From contig CAAEEX010000082.1 in assembly GCA_900755005.1 (NCBI GenBank), forward strand, positions 1-49,777: 49,777 bases of DNA, written 5' to 3'. Position 1 is the stretch's first letter. Every line of letters begins with the position of its first letter. Made by a program: the position numbers and the translations under genes. This document shows, in pieces, positions 31,942 to 40,664 of this stretch. Source of the DNA: an uncultured Collinsella sp. (GTDB lineage Bacteria; Actinomycetota; Coriobacteriia; Coriobacteriales; Coriobacteriaceae). The notes under the pieces are model-generated. The model did no database searches, was not told the origin of the DNA, and was given only the letters and a program-made list of their open reading frames with translations.

Positions 31942-33093
31942 CTAGCGTATCTGGACGCCGGCTTTCTTTTTCTCGGCCTTGACGCGGTAGAGCTCCGCGT
32001 CGGCAGCACGAAGCAAGTCTTGCCAGGTATCGACGCCATCACCAACCCGTGCGTAGCCGATGGACATCCGCAACAGATACGGAACCTCGGCGCGCGCGAG
32101 CTCGTCGTTGATTGTCGCGCACAGATGCATGATATCCTGTTCCGCCACTACCTTTTGGAGCACCACGAACTCATCGCCACCATAACGTGCGATAAAGCCG
32201 CCAGACGCCGAGCAGACTTCTTTGAGCGCAGCAGATATGACCTGAAGAGCGTGGTCGCCCTCCACATGCCCATAGCGATCGTTAATCTGCTTAAAGCCGT
32301 CGGCGTCCATCATAAGCAGATATACATCTTCGGCCTGATCCACATTTGAGAAGAGCGACAGCATATAGGTCTCAAAACGGTTGCGATTGTTAAGTCCAGT
32401 CAACGGGTCGGTCGAGATCAGCTGCTCCTGGTAGATGATGTAGAGCAGCAACATGCTAATCATTATGCCGACACAAAGGCCGGGCACCGAGTATACGACC
32501 TGAAAGGTACCGCCCACCAGGGCCGGAATGGCGAAAAATGCCAAGGTTCGATAGATGGCCTTCGTCTGCAGGCTCTCGACCCTGCGAGATTGCACAAACG
32601 CATGCAGGGACGTATGTATAACGTAACAGTAGCTGACGATGGGCTGGATCATATAGGCAAAGCCGCGACGATACACGCCCTGCGAATCGATATAGAACAG
32701 GGCGTGCGTCCAGTAACTGGTAAACGCCAGCACGACCACCAGAGCCGTAGGCAACGCTACAAGCACCACCCTATAGCGCGAGGTCAAAAGGCGAGAACCC
32801 TGCACCGTCTCGGAATAGATAAACCAAATGAGACACGCGATAGCAAAGAGCGAAAACGAAACCGCGTTGGAAATCCAGTTGGCAGCAATGCCCAACGTGC
32901 CGTCCACACCGTCCGAAAGCGTCCAGATCATATCGAATAATATGTACGCGGCAGAGGTGTAGCCAAGCATGCTAAACAATAGCTGCTGGGTGCTCGAGAA
33001 CAAGGAGCGACGACTTCGCACGGCAAGCCCGATAAGAACAATCATGCATAGCACGAATATCTCAATCTTGAGTGCCTTAACCACTAGCGCCAT
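31942..33093 (-). CDS. membrane-bound diguanylate cyclase (GGDEF)
   Basis: About 383 residues. The first 220 contain seven or so transmembrane segments forming a sensory input module. The C-terminal 165 residues are a GGDEF domain: STDPLTGLNNRNRFE, LLMMDADGFKQINDRYGHVEGD, RYGGDEFVVL with all catalytic residues, and SIGYARV. The inhibitory RxxD site normally found just before GGDEF is absent (ASGG at that place), so product inhibition by c-di-GMP is unlikely. The start is uncertain: ATG at 33093 sits right behind GAAGGG, GTG at 33084 would have better spacing, and a TTG at 33126 is also open. Confidence 0.88.
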   Translation of the reverse strand: MALVVKALKIEIFVLCMIVLIGLAVRSRRSLFSSTQQLLFSMLGYTSAAYILFDMIWTLSDGVDGTLGIAANWISNAVSFSLFAIACLIWFIYSETVQGSRLLTSRYRVVLVALPTALVVVLAFTSYWTHALFYIDSQGVYRRGFAYMIQPIVSYCYVIHTSLHAFVQSRRVESLQTKAIYRTLAFFAIPALVGGTFQVVYSVPGLCVGIMISMLLLYIIYQEQLISTDPLTGLNNRNRFETYMLSLFSNVDQAEDVYLLMMDADGFKQINDRYGHVEGDHALQVISAALKEVCSASGGFIARYGGDEFVVLQKVVAEQDIMHLCATINDELARAEVPYLLRMSIGYARVGDGVDTWQDLLRAADAELYRVKAEKKKAGVQIR

Positions 33094-33147
33094 CCCTTCA
33101 ATATCCAAGTGGTCAGAATCGCCCAATTCGAATCAGGGCAATAAACA

Positions 33148-33225
33148 CCCCTTTACTCCGCAGGGGTAAAGGGGATAATAGCAGAGCGCCCGAACATCAC
33201 TGCAAAACAGTTTCTGTTCGGGCGC
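33148..33225. other. two stem-loops between the cyclase and kdgT genes
   Basis: Positions 33148-33156 pair with 33166-33174 (9 bp). Positions 33186-33196 pair with 33215-33225 (11 bp), with a small inner stem (ACTG/CAGT). The second is about 50 nt past the kdgT stop and probably helps end that transcript, but only a weak U-stretch follows. Confidence 0.5.
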
Positions 33226-33274
33226 CCATACGGCGCGAATTGCACACGCCGGCATCGTTGATGGGTATCGATTG

Positions 33275-34297
33275 CTACTCGCCATCGATGTCAGTCGCGA
33301 CGGCCTCTTCGATGGCCTCGACACCGACAGGCGACAGATCCTCCTTGCCTTGGCAGAACTTCTTGTCGACCCAGCCAGTCAGAATCGGAGCCATGATCGC
33401 CGTGATGATAACGGCGGTGGCGATCTGAGCGTACGCGGTGGGCGCAAGCTCGGCGTAGCGCGGTGCGACCTCGGCGAGGGCAACCGGTGTGGTCATAGCC
33501 GTGCCGGCAATGGTGGAGCAAGCCACAGCGGCCTTGCCATTGCCGCCGCACAGACGCTCGAACGCAAAGGTGATGGGACCGACGACAAACAGCGTGACAA
33601 GGCCCAGCAAGATGCCGGAAATACCGCCGGTGATAAAGCTCGACAGGCTCATGGACGCACCGAGCTGAAATCCGATGACGGCAATCGCGGGATTGGCACC
33701 GGGAACCAGCAGGTTCTTGATAAACGGGAACAGGTTGCCCAGAACCATGCCAATAACGAGTGGCAAGATGGAGCCGATAATGGTGCCAATGGGAATGTTG
33801 GCGAGGCCGGAAACACCGAGGATGATCATCGTGACGGCGGGGCCAGCCGTAAAGAACAGGATACCGACGGCGCCCTGCTCGGACTCATCGCCGAACTCGC
33901 CCATGATGCCCGTATAGAGCGCCATGTTGCAAAACGTGATGCCGCCGATGATAGACACGGAGCTCAGACCCAGGAAGTTGTCGTTAAAGAAATATGCTAC
34001 GCCCAGGCCGAGAGCCGCTGCGACGACCAGCTTGGGGATCAGCACGACGATACCGGTCTTGATGGCACCCGGCGTGGACTTAAAGCTGATGCCGGCGCCC
34101 ACAAACAGCAGGATCGCGGCGACGATGGTATTGGAGCCACCGCGGCAGGCAGCCGTAAAGAAGCCGCCGATCTCAAAAACCTGCGGGCAGAAGGTGTTGA
34201 GCAAAAGACCGACGATCATCGGATAGATCATGATGTCGCCCGGGATGCGCGGGACCTTGAATTTCTTTTGCTCGTTGGCGGTCGCTTCCTGTGCCAT
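33275..34297 (-). CDS. kdgT: 2-keto-3-deoxygluconate permease
   Basis: A 340-residue proton symporter of the KdgT family, which imports 2-keto-3-deoxygluconate from pectin and uronate breakdown. It shows KVPRIPGDIMIYPMIVGLLLNTFCP at the start, then FFTAACRGGSNTIVAAILLFVGAGI split over about residues 45-70, GLSSVSIIGGITFCNMALY, PGANPAIAVIGFQLGA and AGTAMTTPVALAE. These are family-specific blocks, and hydrophobic segments cover most of it. GGGGG lies a few nt before the ATG at 34297. No kdgK or kdgA is nearby. Confidence 0.93.
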   Translation of the reverse strand: MAQEATANEQKKFKVPRIPGDIMIYPMIVGLLLNTFCPQVFEIGGFFTAACRGGSNTIVAAILLFVGAGISFKSTPGAIKTGIVVLIPKLVVAAALGLGVAYFFNDNFLGLSSVSIIGGITFCNMALYTGIMGEFGDESEQGAVGILFFTAGPAVTMIILGVSGLANIPIGTIIGSILPLVIGMVLGNLFPFIKNLLVPGANPAIAVIGFQLGASMSLSSFITGGISGILLGLVTLFVVGPITFAFERLCGGNGKAAVACSTIAGTAMTTPVALAEVAPRYAELAPTAYAQIATAVIITAIMAPILTGWVDKKFCQGKEDLSPVGVEAIEEAVATDIDGE

Positions 34298-34454
34298 GAA
34301 ACCCCCATTTCCGCTGACGGGACACAAAAGCCCACGTCACACTTTGCTACAGTAAAGTCTGAACATGGTACCAGAAGAAGCAGACCGACTCGGTGAGAAA
34401 TTCAATTCACCGGGCAGAAGCGGGGTGAGCGGGAGGGACAACCCGTTCGCGGTC

Positions 34455-34778
34455 CTATATAAGGCTCAAGACGATATAGAACACGATTCCCGAGACGCAG
34501 CACCACAGCATCGACTTTGTCTTGATTGCCACCGCCACGACGCCGGCAGCCGCAATCCAGGGAACCAAGGCAGGCCAGAGTCCCGCGTCGAACGCGCCGG
34601 GGCTCACCAAGTCGTTGGCGACCAGCGCGGCAAAGGCAGCGGGCGGGATATAACCCAGGGCCTCGGTAATACGGGGCGACAGCGTTCTCCCGCGCAAGGC
34701 GAACGCCGGCGCGATGCGAAAGAACGCGATAGCAGCCCACGACGACAGCCACAGAACCAAGAACTCGTTAACGGGCAT
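34455..34778 (-). CDS. azlD: AzlD family branched-chain amino acid export subunit
   Basis: A 107-residue membrane protein with four hydrophobic segments, the small partner of AzlC in exporting branched-chain amino acids and their toxic analogues. Family features are MPVNEFLVLWLSSWAAIAFFR near the start (residues 1-21), then IPPAAFAALV, and TKSMLWCC followed by a hydrophobic end. GAGGTG stands 8 nt before the ATG. Its first 11 nt overlap azlC, giving coupled translation. Confidence 0.85.
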   Translation of the reverse strand: MPVNEFLVLWLSSWAAIAFFRIAPAFALRGRTLSPRITEALGYIPPAAFAALVANDLVSPGAFDAGLWPALVPWIAAAGVVAVAIKTKSMLWCCVSGIVFYIVLSLI

Positions 34779-35460
34779 CGCGGGCACCTCTTCCGTCAAA
34801 TACGGCATCGCACGCCAGCGCAATGGCAATGCCGACCACGACGCTTGCCGGCACGGCAATATTCGTGAGGCCCAAGAACTTGCATACGGCGATGGACACC
34901 GCGCCCGAAACCGCCGCGACAACGTTGCCGCGCGACAGCCGCTGCGAAAAGAGTAGACAGATAAAGAGCGACGTGCAGACGAAACTCGCAATAGCGGTGG
35001 GAACATCGACAACGGCACCGACGATGGCACCCATCGTGCACGAAGCGCCCCATGTCGCGATGAGGATCACGTTGAGCACGAAGGATTCGCGCGGACCCCA
35101 ATCCTCCCCCTCAACCAGCTTGGCAAGCGAGATGCCGTATGCCTCCTCGGTGAGCGTCGCGGCAACAGCCAGCGTCTGACGCTTCGAGGAGCCCGCCAGA
35201 TGGGGTGCGATCGATGCCGAATAAAGTGCAAAGCGCGATGAGATGGCGGCGACGCTCGCGATAATCGAAGGTGCCGGTACGCCCGCCAGCCAAAGATTGC
35301 AGATCATAAACTGGCCGCTGCCCGTCACAAACGTGCTGCTCAGAGCAAAGACCATCCAGGGCTCCATTCCCGTCTGCCCCATGATCATTCCGCACGGCGC
35401 GCCTATTGCAACATAGGTAAGCATCACTGGCCAGACGATTTTAAAGATCCTAAGGACCAT
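34768..35460 (-). CDS. azlC: AzlC family branched-chain amino acid export permease
   Basis: A 230-residue membrane protein, the large subunit of the AzlCD exporter. It has PVMLTYVAIGAPCGMIMGQTG split over about residues 10-30, then TFVTGSGQFMICNLWLAG and SRFALYSASIAPHL, matching the AzlC repeats, with about seven hydrophobic segments. The frame runs open to 35694, but GGGAG is 4 nt before the ATG at 35460 and the family N-terminus fits there. It is followed directly by azlD. Confidence 0.9.
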   Translation of the reverse strand: MVLRIFKIVWPVMLTYVAIGAPCGMIMGQTGMEPWMVFALSSTFVTGSGQFMICNLWLAGVPAPSIIASVAAISSRFALYSASIAPHLAGSSKRQTLAVAATLTEEAYGISLAKLVEGEDWGPRESFVLNVILIATWGASCTMGAIVGAVVDVPTAIASFVCTSLFICLLFSQRLSRGNVVAAVSGAVSIAVCKFLGLTNIAVPASVVVGIAIALACDAVFDGRGARDAR

Positions 35461-35586
35461 GCCACTCCCATTCTGGTAAGTCGTCTGCAGCGCGCCTCGC
35501 AACGCAGCAGAAATATCAACCGGTGGCAATAAAGTTCGCCTACAATTGCCACCGGATCGAAAGACACAACTTTTTAGGAAGTCATT

Positions 35587-36399
35587 ATGACAGCTATCGA
35601 TCGAGACCGGGCGCGCGCGGCCTTCAAAAGCTACACCGATGCCTACGACGTCACCAACCCACGCATCGCGCTCAAAATCGAGCATACGTACCACGTGGCC
35701 GAGGCATGCGATGCCGTAGCGCGCGAGCAGGGCTGGTCGTCAGAAGATATTGACCTGGCATGGCTTTGCGGCCTGCTACACGATATGGGCCGCTTTGAGC
35801 AGCTGCGGCGCTGGGACACCTTTAAGGACGCCGAGAGCATGAGCCATGCAGCGCTGGGCATCGAGGTCCTCTTTGGCGAGAATCCCGCCGATGCACCCGC
35901 CGTAACGAGCATCCGCGACTTTATCGATGACCCGGCAGAAGATGAGCTCATCCGAGCGAGCATTGCCTATCACAGCGATTTCCGTCTACCCGCACAGCTC
36001 GACGAGCGCACGTGGAGCTTCTGCGATATCGTGCGCGATGGTGACAAGATCGACATTATGCGCACCATCGCCGACAGCACCGTCGAGACCATCCTCAAGG
36101 TGGATGAGGACGCATTTCTCGCCAGCCACTTCTCGGCACCGACGCTGGCCGCCTTTGACGAGCACCGCTGCGTCACGCGCGATGAGCGCGATGAGCCCGC
36201 CGACTTCTTGGTGGGGCTTATCTGCTTCATGTTTGAGCTCGTCTATCCGGCAAGCCGCGCGCTGGCGCGCGAGCAGGGCGATATCCACCGCCTGCTCAAC
36301 GCGCCCTTTGGCATTGCACGGCCTTTTAGCGACCCCACCACGCAAGCGACCTGGGAGCGCCTAAAGAACGAGATGCGCACCTGGCTGGCGCGCGCCTAG
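35587..36399 (+). CDS. HD domain phosphohydrolase
   Basis: A 270-residue soluble protein with an HD metal-dependent phosphohydrolase domain. The first His is in KIEHTYHVAEA, the HD pair is in LLHDMGRFEQ, and the closing Asp is in VRDGDKIDIM. Members hydrolyse nucleotides or other phosphoesters, and the substrate is unknown. AGGAAG lies 5 nt before the ATG. It is convergent with etfA, and the two stops overlap by 4 nt. It is divergent from azlCD, with 126 nt between. Confidence 0.85.
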   Translation: MTAIDRDRARAAFKSYTDAYDVTNPRIALKIEHTYHVAEACDAVAREQGWSSEDIDLAWLCGLLHDMGRFEQLRRWDTFKDAESMSHAALGIEVLFGENPADAPAVTSIRDFIDDPAEDELIRASIAYHSDFRLPAQLDERTWSFCDIVRDGDKIDIMRTIADSTVETILKVDEDAFLASHFSAPTLAAFDEHRCVTRDERDEPADFLVGLICFMFELVYPASRALAREQGDIHRLLNAPFGIARPFSDPTTQATWERLKNEMRTWLARA

Positions 36400-37601
36400 C
36401 GCTCAAGCTGAGCTAGGAGCTCCTCAACGACCTCGACGGCGTCACCGACAACCTTGTACTGGGCAGCACCAAAAATGGGGGCATCCGGGTCCTCGTTGAT
36501 GGCGACAATGCACTCCGCCCCACCGATGCCGGCGAGATGCTGGATAGCACCCGAGACACCGATGCTCACGAGGAGCTTGGGCGAGACCGATACACCCGTC
36601 TGGCCAATTTGGTGGCGATACTCCAGCCAGCCGGCCTCCACCACGGGGCGCGTGCAACCAAGCTCGGCGCCCAGGGCATCGGCGAGCTTTCGCATTAGGG
36701 GCAGATTCTTCTTGGAGCCGATGCCGCGGCCCACCACGACCAGACGCTCGGCGTCGGCAATCGATGCCTGCTGTCCCCACTCCTCGGCGGGAATCGAGAT
36801 CTCGACACGGGCCTTAACGTCTTCCGCAAGCATCACCTGGGTGATCGTGCTGGAGCGGCTATAGTCAAACTCGGGCGCCTTAAAGATACCGGGGCGCACC
36901 GTTGCCATCTGCGGACGGTGGTTGGGGCAAATGATGGTGGCCATCAAGTTGCCACCAAACGCCGGGCGCGTCTGCTGCAGCAAGCCCGTCTCCGTATCCA
37001 TCGAAAGCACGGTGCAGTCAGCCGTGAGGCCCGTCTGCAGGCGCACGGCAACGCCAGGCGCCAGCTCGCGGCCAAACGCGGTCGCGCCGTACAGAATTGC
37101 CTCGGGCTTGCGCTCGGCCACCAAATCGCAGATCAGCCGGGCGTAGACCTCCGCATCGTTCTGGCGCAGGCGCTCGTCGCGACACACTAGGACCTCGTCC
37201 GCGCCGGCACAAACCAGGTGTTCGAGGTCCCCGAGCGAGCCCTCGGAACCCATGCCGATCAGCGCCACCAGACGGCAGCCGCGGGCATCGGCAAGCTCGC
37301 GGCCCTTGCCCATGAGCTCATAGGCAACGGGATTCACCGTATCGTGCTCGTCGGTCTGCGCGAATACCCAAATGTCTCGATATGCATCAAGGTCTGCCGC
37401 GCCGGCAGCTTCGTCTCGCTCGATCGAGATAGCGTTGACGGGACAGGCATCGACGCACCCGCCGCACAAGATGCAACCTTCGGTCACGCGGGCGCAGCGA
37501 TTGGGACGCTCGCCCTCCACCACAATGCCGCCCGAGGCGCAGGCGCGAACGCAGCGACCGCAGCCGATACAGGCTTCGCTATCGATAATCAGTCCGCTCA
37601 T
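36396..37601 (-). CDS. etfA: electron transfer flavoprotein alpha subunit with N-terminal ferredoxin domain
   Basis: A 401-residue EtfA. Residues 1-65 form a two-cluster ferredoxin domain (CIGCGRCVRAC and CILCGGCVDACP), an extension found in Etf proteins of bifurcating lactate dehydrogenase and caffeyl-CoA reductase complexes. The remainder is standard EtfA, with the FAD-binding C-terminal part: VGRGIGSKKNLPLMRKLADALGAELGCTRP over about residues 290-320, then the HQIGQTG motif, SIGVSGAIQHLAGI and AINEDPDAPIF. The start codon touches the etfB stop (no gap), and the gene is third in lctD-etfB-etfA. Confidence 0.94.
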   Translation of the reverse strand: MSGLIIDSEACIGCGRCVRACASGGIVVEGERPNRCARVTEGCILCGGCVDACPVNAISIERDEAAGAADLDAYRDIWVFAQTDEHDTVNPVAYELMGKGRELADARGCRLVALIGMGSEGSLGDLEHLVCAGADEVLVCRDERLRQNDAEVYARLICDLVAERKPEAILYGATAFGRELAPGVAVRLQTGLTADCTVLSMDTETGLLQQTRPAFGGNLMATIICPNHRPQMATVRPGIFKAPEFDYSRSSTITQVMLAEDVKARVEISIPAEEWGQQASIADAERLVVVGRGIGSKKNLPLMRKLADALGAELGCTRPVVEAGWLEYRHQIGQTGVSVSPKLLVSIGVSGAIQHLAGIGGAECIVAINEDPDAPIFGAAQYKVVGDAVEVVEELLAQLER

Positions 37602-38417
37602 CTATGCCATCCCCTCGATAATCTTGGCAAGTTTTGCCGCCTGCTCGGACGCCGTTCCGTCAACGTCCTCGCACGTTTGGTCGCGGTCGGGCACAAACGA
37701 TCGCACGACCTGTGTCGGTGATCCGGCAAGGCCGCAACGCGAGGGATCGGCGCTCACGTCGGCGGCACTGACCACGCGCACGTCCGCCTCCTCCGCCGCG
37801 CGAATACCGGCAATGCTCGGCATACGCAGCTGGCCGATCTCCTTGGCGGTCGTCATCGCACACGGCATCTCAAGATAGACCGTCTCCTCGCCGGCATCGC
37901 AGCCGTGAACAAGCGCCAGTGAACCACAGGTCGTAAAGCCCGCGCTCTGCACGCAGCTCACGTCGGTCACACAGGGAATCTCAAAAGCACCGGCCAGCTC
38001 GGGGCCGATTTGCGCCGTATCGCCGTCCACCGCCATCTTGCCGCAGATGAGCAGGTCGAAGTCCTCGTCGAGCGCCTCGATGCCGCACTTGAGGGCATAG
38101 GTGGTTGCCAGGGTATCGGCACCTGCAAAGGCGCGATCGGTCAGCAGCAGCGCGTCGTCGGCACCTCGAGCGATGCAGTCGCGCAGCAGCGACTCGGTCG
38201 CGGGGATGCCCATCGACACCACCGTTACGCGCACGTCCATGCCAAAGCCGATAAAGTCGTCTTTCAGCGCCAGCGCGCATTCCAAAGCGCTCGCATCAAA
38301 GGGATTAATGACCGCCTGCTTGCCATCGCGCACGATGGTATTGGTCTTGGGGTCCATCTTGACCTCGGTGCTGCCCGGCACGGCCTTGACGCACACCACC
38401 ATATGGAAATCGCTCAT
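37602..38417 (-). CDS. etfB: electron transfer flavoprotein beta subunit
   Basis: A 271-residue EtfB. It starts FHMVVCVKAVPGSTEVKMD and contains VINPFDASALE. The flavin motif GKMAVDGDTAQIGPELA has the D-x-DTAQ-x-GP form seen in bifurcating Etf, rather than the AMP-binding form of classic Etf. With EtfA it holds two FADs and would take electrons from or give them to NAD(H), ferredoxin and the dehydrogenase. GTG at 38423 and ATG at 38417 are possible starts. GGGGG lies 9 nt before the ATG, which is preferred, leaving 2 nt after lctD. Confidence 0.93.
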   Translation of the reverse strand: MSDFHMVVCVKAVPGSTEVKMDPKTNTIVRDGKQAVINPFDASALECALALKDDFIGFGMDVRVTVVSMGIPATESLLRDCIARGADDALLLTDRAFAGADTLATTYALKCGIEALDEDFDLLICGKMAVDGDTAQIGPELAGAFEIPCVTDVSCVQSAGFTTCGSLALVHGCDAGEETVYLEMPCAMTTAKEIGQLRMPSIAGIRAAEEADVRVVSAADVSADPSRCGLAGSPTQVVRSFVPDRDQTCEDVDGTASEQAAKLAKIIEGMA

Positions 38418-38419
38418 CT

Positions 38420-40021
38420 TCACGCGCCCCCTTTCTGGACGAGCTCATCCAAGAGCTTCTCCGAAAACAGGTTGCCGCGACCCAGCTGCCCGTCGGGATC
38501 GAGCTGGAGCTTGAGCCGCGCCGACTCGACCATGGCCTCGTGACCGTACATCGTCTCCAAAAAGCCCGCCTTGATCTTGCCGACGCCATGCTCGGCAGAA
38601 ACGGCACCGCCCATGGCCGTGACCTCGGAAGCCCACTGGGCAAAGAGTTCTCCGCCGCGGCGGTAATCCTGCGCATCGCGCGGCAGGATATTCACATGCA
38701 GATGGTTGTTGCCGATGTGTCCCCAGGCAGCAGACTCAAGTCCGCTTTCCGCCAGCGTGCGGCGATAGAGGGCGACGACATCGGCCAAGCGTGCATTGGG
38801 CACCGACATGTCCGAACCCAACTTGGTAATGGTGGGATCCGTGCGGCGGCGCTCGTCGATAAGCATGTTGACGCTCTCGGGCACCGCATGGCGGAAGAAT
38901 CGTTGGCATTCGCGATCGACTTCGGTGCGCGCGACCCACGTCGCATCGTCGTGGCCGCCCGCAAGCTCTAGTACCCACCCCAAGTGATACAGCTCCTCAG
39001 TCGCCTGGGCTTCGTCGTCGCAGTCGAGCTCCACGTAGACACAGACCTTGGCGTCTTTGTCGAGCGCCGGCAGCGAGGCAAACGCCGTCGACTGCTCGCG
39101 CTGGCGACGTAGAATATCCAGGGCGCCAGCGTCGAAGTACTCGATGGCAGCCGCATGGGACAGGACGGGGCGCACGGAATCGGTAAAGGACACGGCCTTG
39201 TCTTCGCTATCGAAAAAGCAGCTCACACCCCAAACGACCGCAGGCGCCGCCTGCAGGGCAATCTCGAGCTCGGTGATGACGCCGAGTGTGCCACACGCAC
39301 CGATAAACAGATCGATGGCATCCATATCGTCAGCAACAAAATAGCCCGAAGCATTTTTGGTCTTGGGCATGGTGTAGTCGGGAAGGTCGAGCTCGAGCGT
39401 GCGGCCCTGCACCGTGACGAACGAAAGGCGATGACCCCGTGCAAAAGCCTCGCCGCGCTGAAGCTCAAGCAAATCGCCATCAGCCAGCGCGACGTGGAGT
39501 CCCGTGATATGTGGGCGCATGGGACCGTAGGCGTAGCTGCGGGCACCGGAGGCGTTACATGCCGCCATGCCGCCCAGACAGGCAGACGCCTCGGTGGGAT
39601 CGGTGGGAAAGAACTGCTCGGGGGCCTCTTGGAACTCCTCGTAGGCCTCAAGCGATGCCTGGTCCCAACCAGCAGTCGGCAGCACCTTCTTGCTCAGCTG
39701 CTTGCGCAGCTCCGAGAGCACAACGCCCGGCTCCACGCGCAGCAGAAATTGGCCTTGTTCATCGCGGCGAAGGCCCAAGTAGCGATTCATACGGGAAGTA
39801 TTGAGGACATGCCCGCCGTGGGGCACGGCACCGGCGGCAAGGCCGGTTCGGGCGCCCTGAACCGTTACCGGGACACGCTCGGCATGGAGCTTTTCCAAAA
39901 TGGCACGGACCTCGTTTTCCGTTGCCGGAAACGAGATGCTCGATGCTTCGCCCGATGCGCGAGACTCATCGCGACCATACTCTTCGAACTCGTCGGTGAA
40001 GGGTTTGATGCTTGCAGACAC
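38420..40021 (-). CDS. lctD: FAD-linked 2-hydroxyacid (D-lactate/glycolate type) dehydrogenase
   Basis: A 533-residue flavoprotein of the GlcD/LctD group that oxidises a 2-hydroxyacid to the 2-keto acid. The FAD-binding domain shows VQGARTGLAAGAVPHGG, then PTDPTEASACLGGMAACNASGAR split across residues 140-165 and GTLGVITELEI. The catalytic C-terminal part has WGHIGNNHLHVNI and SAEHGVGK. Its association with etfB and ferredoxin-fused etfA mirrors the lct operon of Acetobacterium, where lactate oxidation is driven by ferredoxin-linked bifurcation. The symbol is by analogy, and glycolate or 2-hydroxyglutarate are alternatives. Translation starts at GTG with GGGGGAG upstream. Confidence 0.85.
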   Translation of the reverse strand: MSASIKPFTDEFEEYGRDESRASGEASSISFPATENEVRAILEKLHAERVPVTVQGARTGLAAGAVPHGGHVLNTSRMNRYLGLRRDEQGQFLLRVEPGVVLSELRKQLSKKVLPTAGWDQASLEAYEEFQEAPEQFFPTDPTEASACLGGMAACNASGARSYAYGPMRPHITGLHVALADGDLLELQRGEAFARGHRLSFVTVQGRTLELDLPDYTMPKTKNASGYFVADDMDAIDLFIGACGTLGVITELEIALQAAPAVVWGVSCFFDSEDKAVSFTDSVRPVLSHAAAIEYFDAGALDILRRQREQSTAFASLPALDKDAKVCVYVELDCDDEAQATEELYHLGWVLELAGGHDDATWVARTEVDRECQRFFRHAVPESVNMLIDERRRTDPTITKLGSDMSVPNARLADVVALYRRTLAESGLESAAWGHIGNNHLHVNILPRDAQDYRRGGELFAQWASEVTAMGGAVSAEHGVGKIKAGFLETMYGHEAMVESARLKLQLDPDGQLGRGNLFSEKLLDELVQKGGA

Positions 40022-40367
40022 GCGAACTCCCCCTTTAGCTAACTACAGTGTTTGCAGGGAGATGTTACCGCATCGTTTCGTCGACGTGTTCGAGACCGTC
40101 TCCATAATTGGCGATTTTTACGTTCGTGCAATTCGGCGAGTGGCTAGATCTCCTCGGCAGACGATGCTTTTGACACATATGGCCCCGCCGTCGCCGATCG
40201 CGTAAATGTCGCTCGAAAAAAGTTGGAGTATTTTTTGCCGCCTTTTACCTGCGGAGACGCCAATCCGTCAAGCATTTGGTCAGAAATTGGTCAAGTAGCG
40301 GCTGATACGGTCGGCGTCGACAGCCAAAACCGATAGAAGTTTTGGCCCCAGAAGCAGGGAGGTTCCC
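40022..40367. promoter_or_regulatory. divergent control region with TTGGTCA repeats and a dyad
   Basis: This 346-nt gap separates lctD (minus) from the surface operon (plus). TTGGTCA occurs at 40276-40282 and 40287-40293, an 11-nt period that places both on one face of the helix, as two-component regulators often require. An 8-bp inverted repeat GCCAAAAC/GTTTTGGC lies at 40323-40330/40339-40346, just before the SD of the first surface gene. It could be an operator or a translation-controlling hairpin. I found no convincing -10/-35 pair. Confidence 0.4.
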
Positions 40368-40664
40368 ATGGCATATTACTGGCCCCAGTACGGCGTCGCC
40401 ATCGAGGTCGACGACGATCCCTATCTCCTGCCTTTCGACGAAGAGGCGTTCCCCGATACGGCGGTCTACCACGTCACCACCGATGTTATCTGCGACCCCG
40501 AGTCGTTCTCGGCGCTCGCCCACCACATCGCGCGTATCCACGACATCGAGCTCCCTCACGACTTTGACGAGCTCATCTACTCGCGCCGCCTGATGCTTCA
40601 CATGCTCTTTGGAGCGGACCCGTCCACGTTCGCACGTGTCTACACCACCAAGGACGCCGCATGA
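40368..40664 (+). CDS. small acidic protein, unknown function
   Basis: 98 residues, preceded by AGGGAGG. It starts MAYYWPQYGVAIEVDDDPY, is strongly acidic in the first half and has no signal peptide or membrane segment, so it is probably cytoplasmic. It is the first gene of a run of five tightly packed genes. Its last 4 nt overlap the next gene (ATGA), so it is coupled to a membrane-anchored protein. I do not recognise a family. Confidence 0.75.
   Translation: MAYYWPQYGVAIEVDDDPYLLPFDEEAFPDTAVYHVTTDVICDPESFSALAHHIARIHDIELPHDFDELIYSRRLMLHMLFGADPSTFARVYTTKDAA

Noticed and set aside
34402..34752. Minus-strand frame overlapping azlD
   Set aside because: Alternative frame of the same DNA. The azlD frame has the family motifs, an SD and overlap coupling with azlC.
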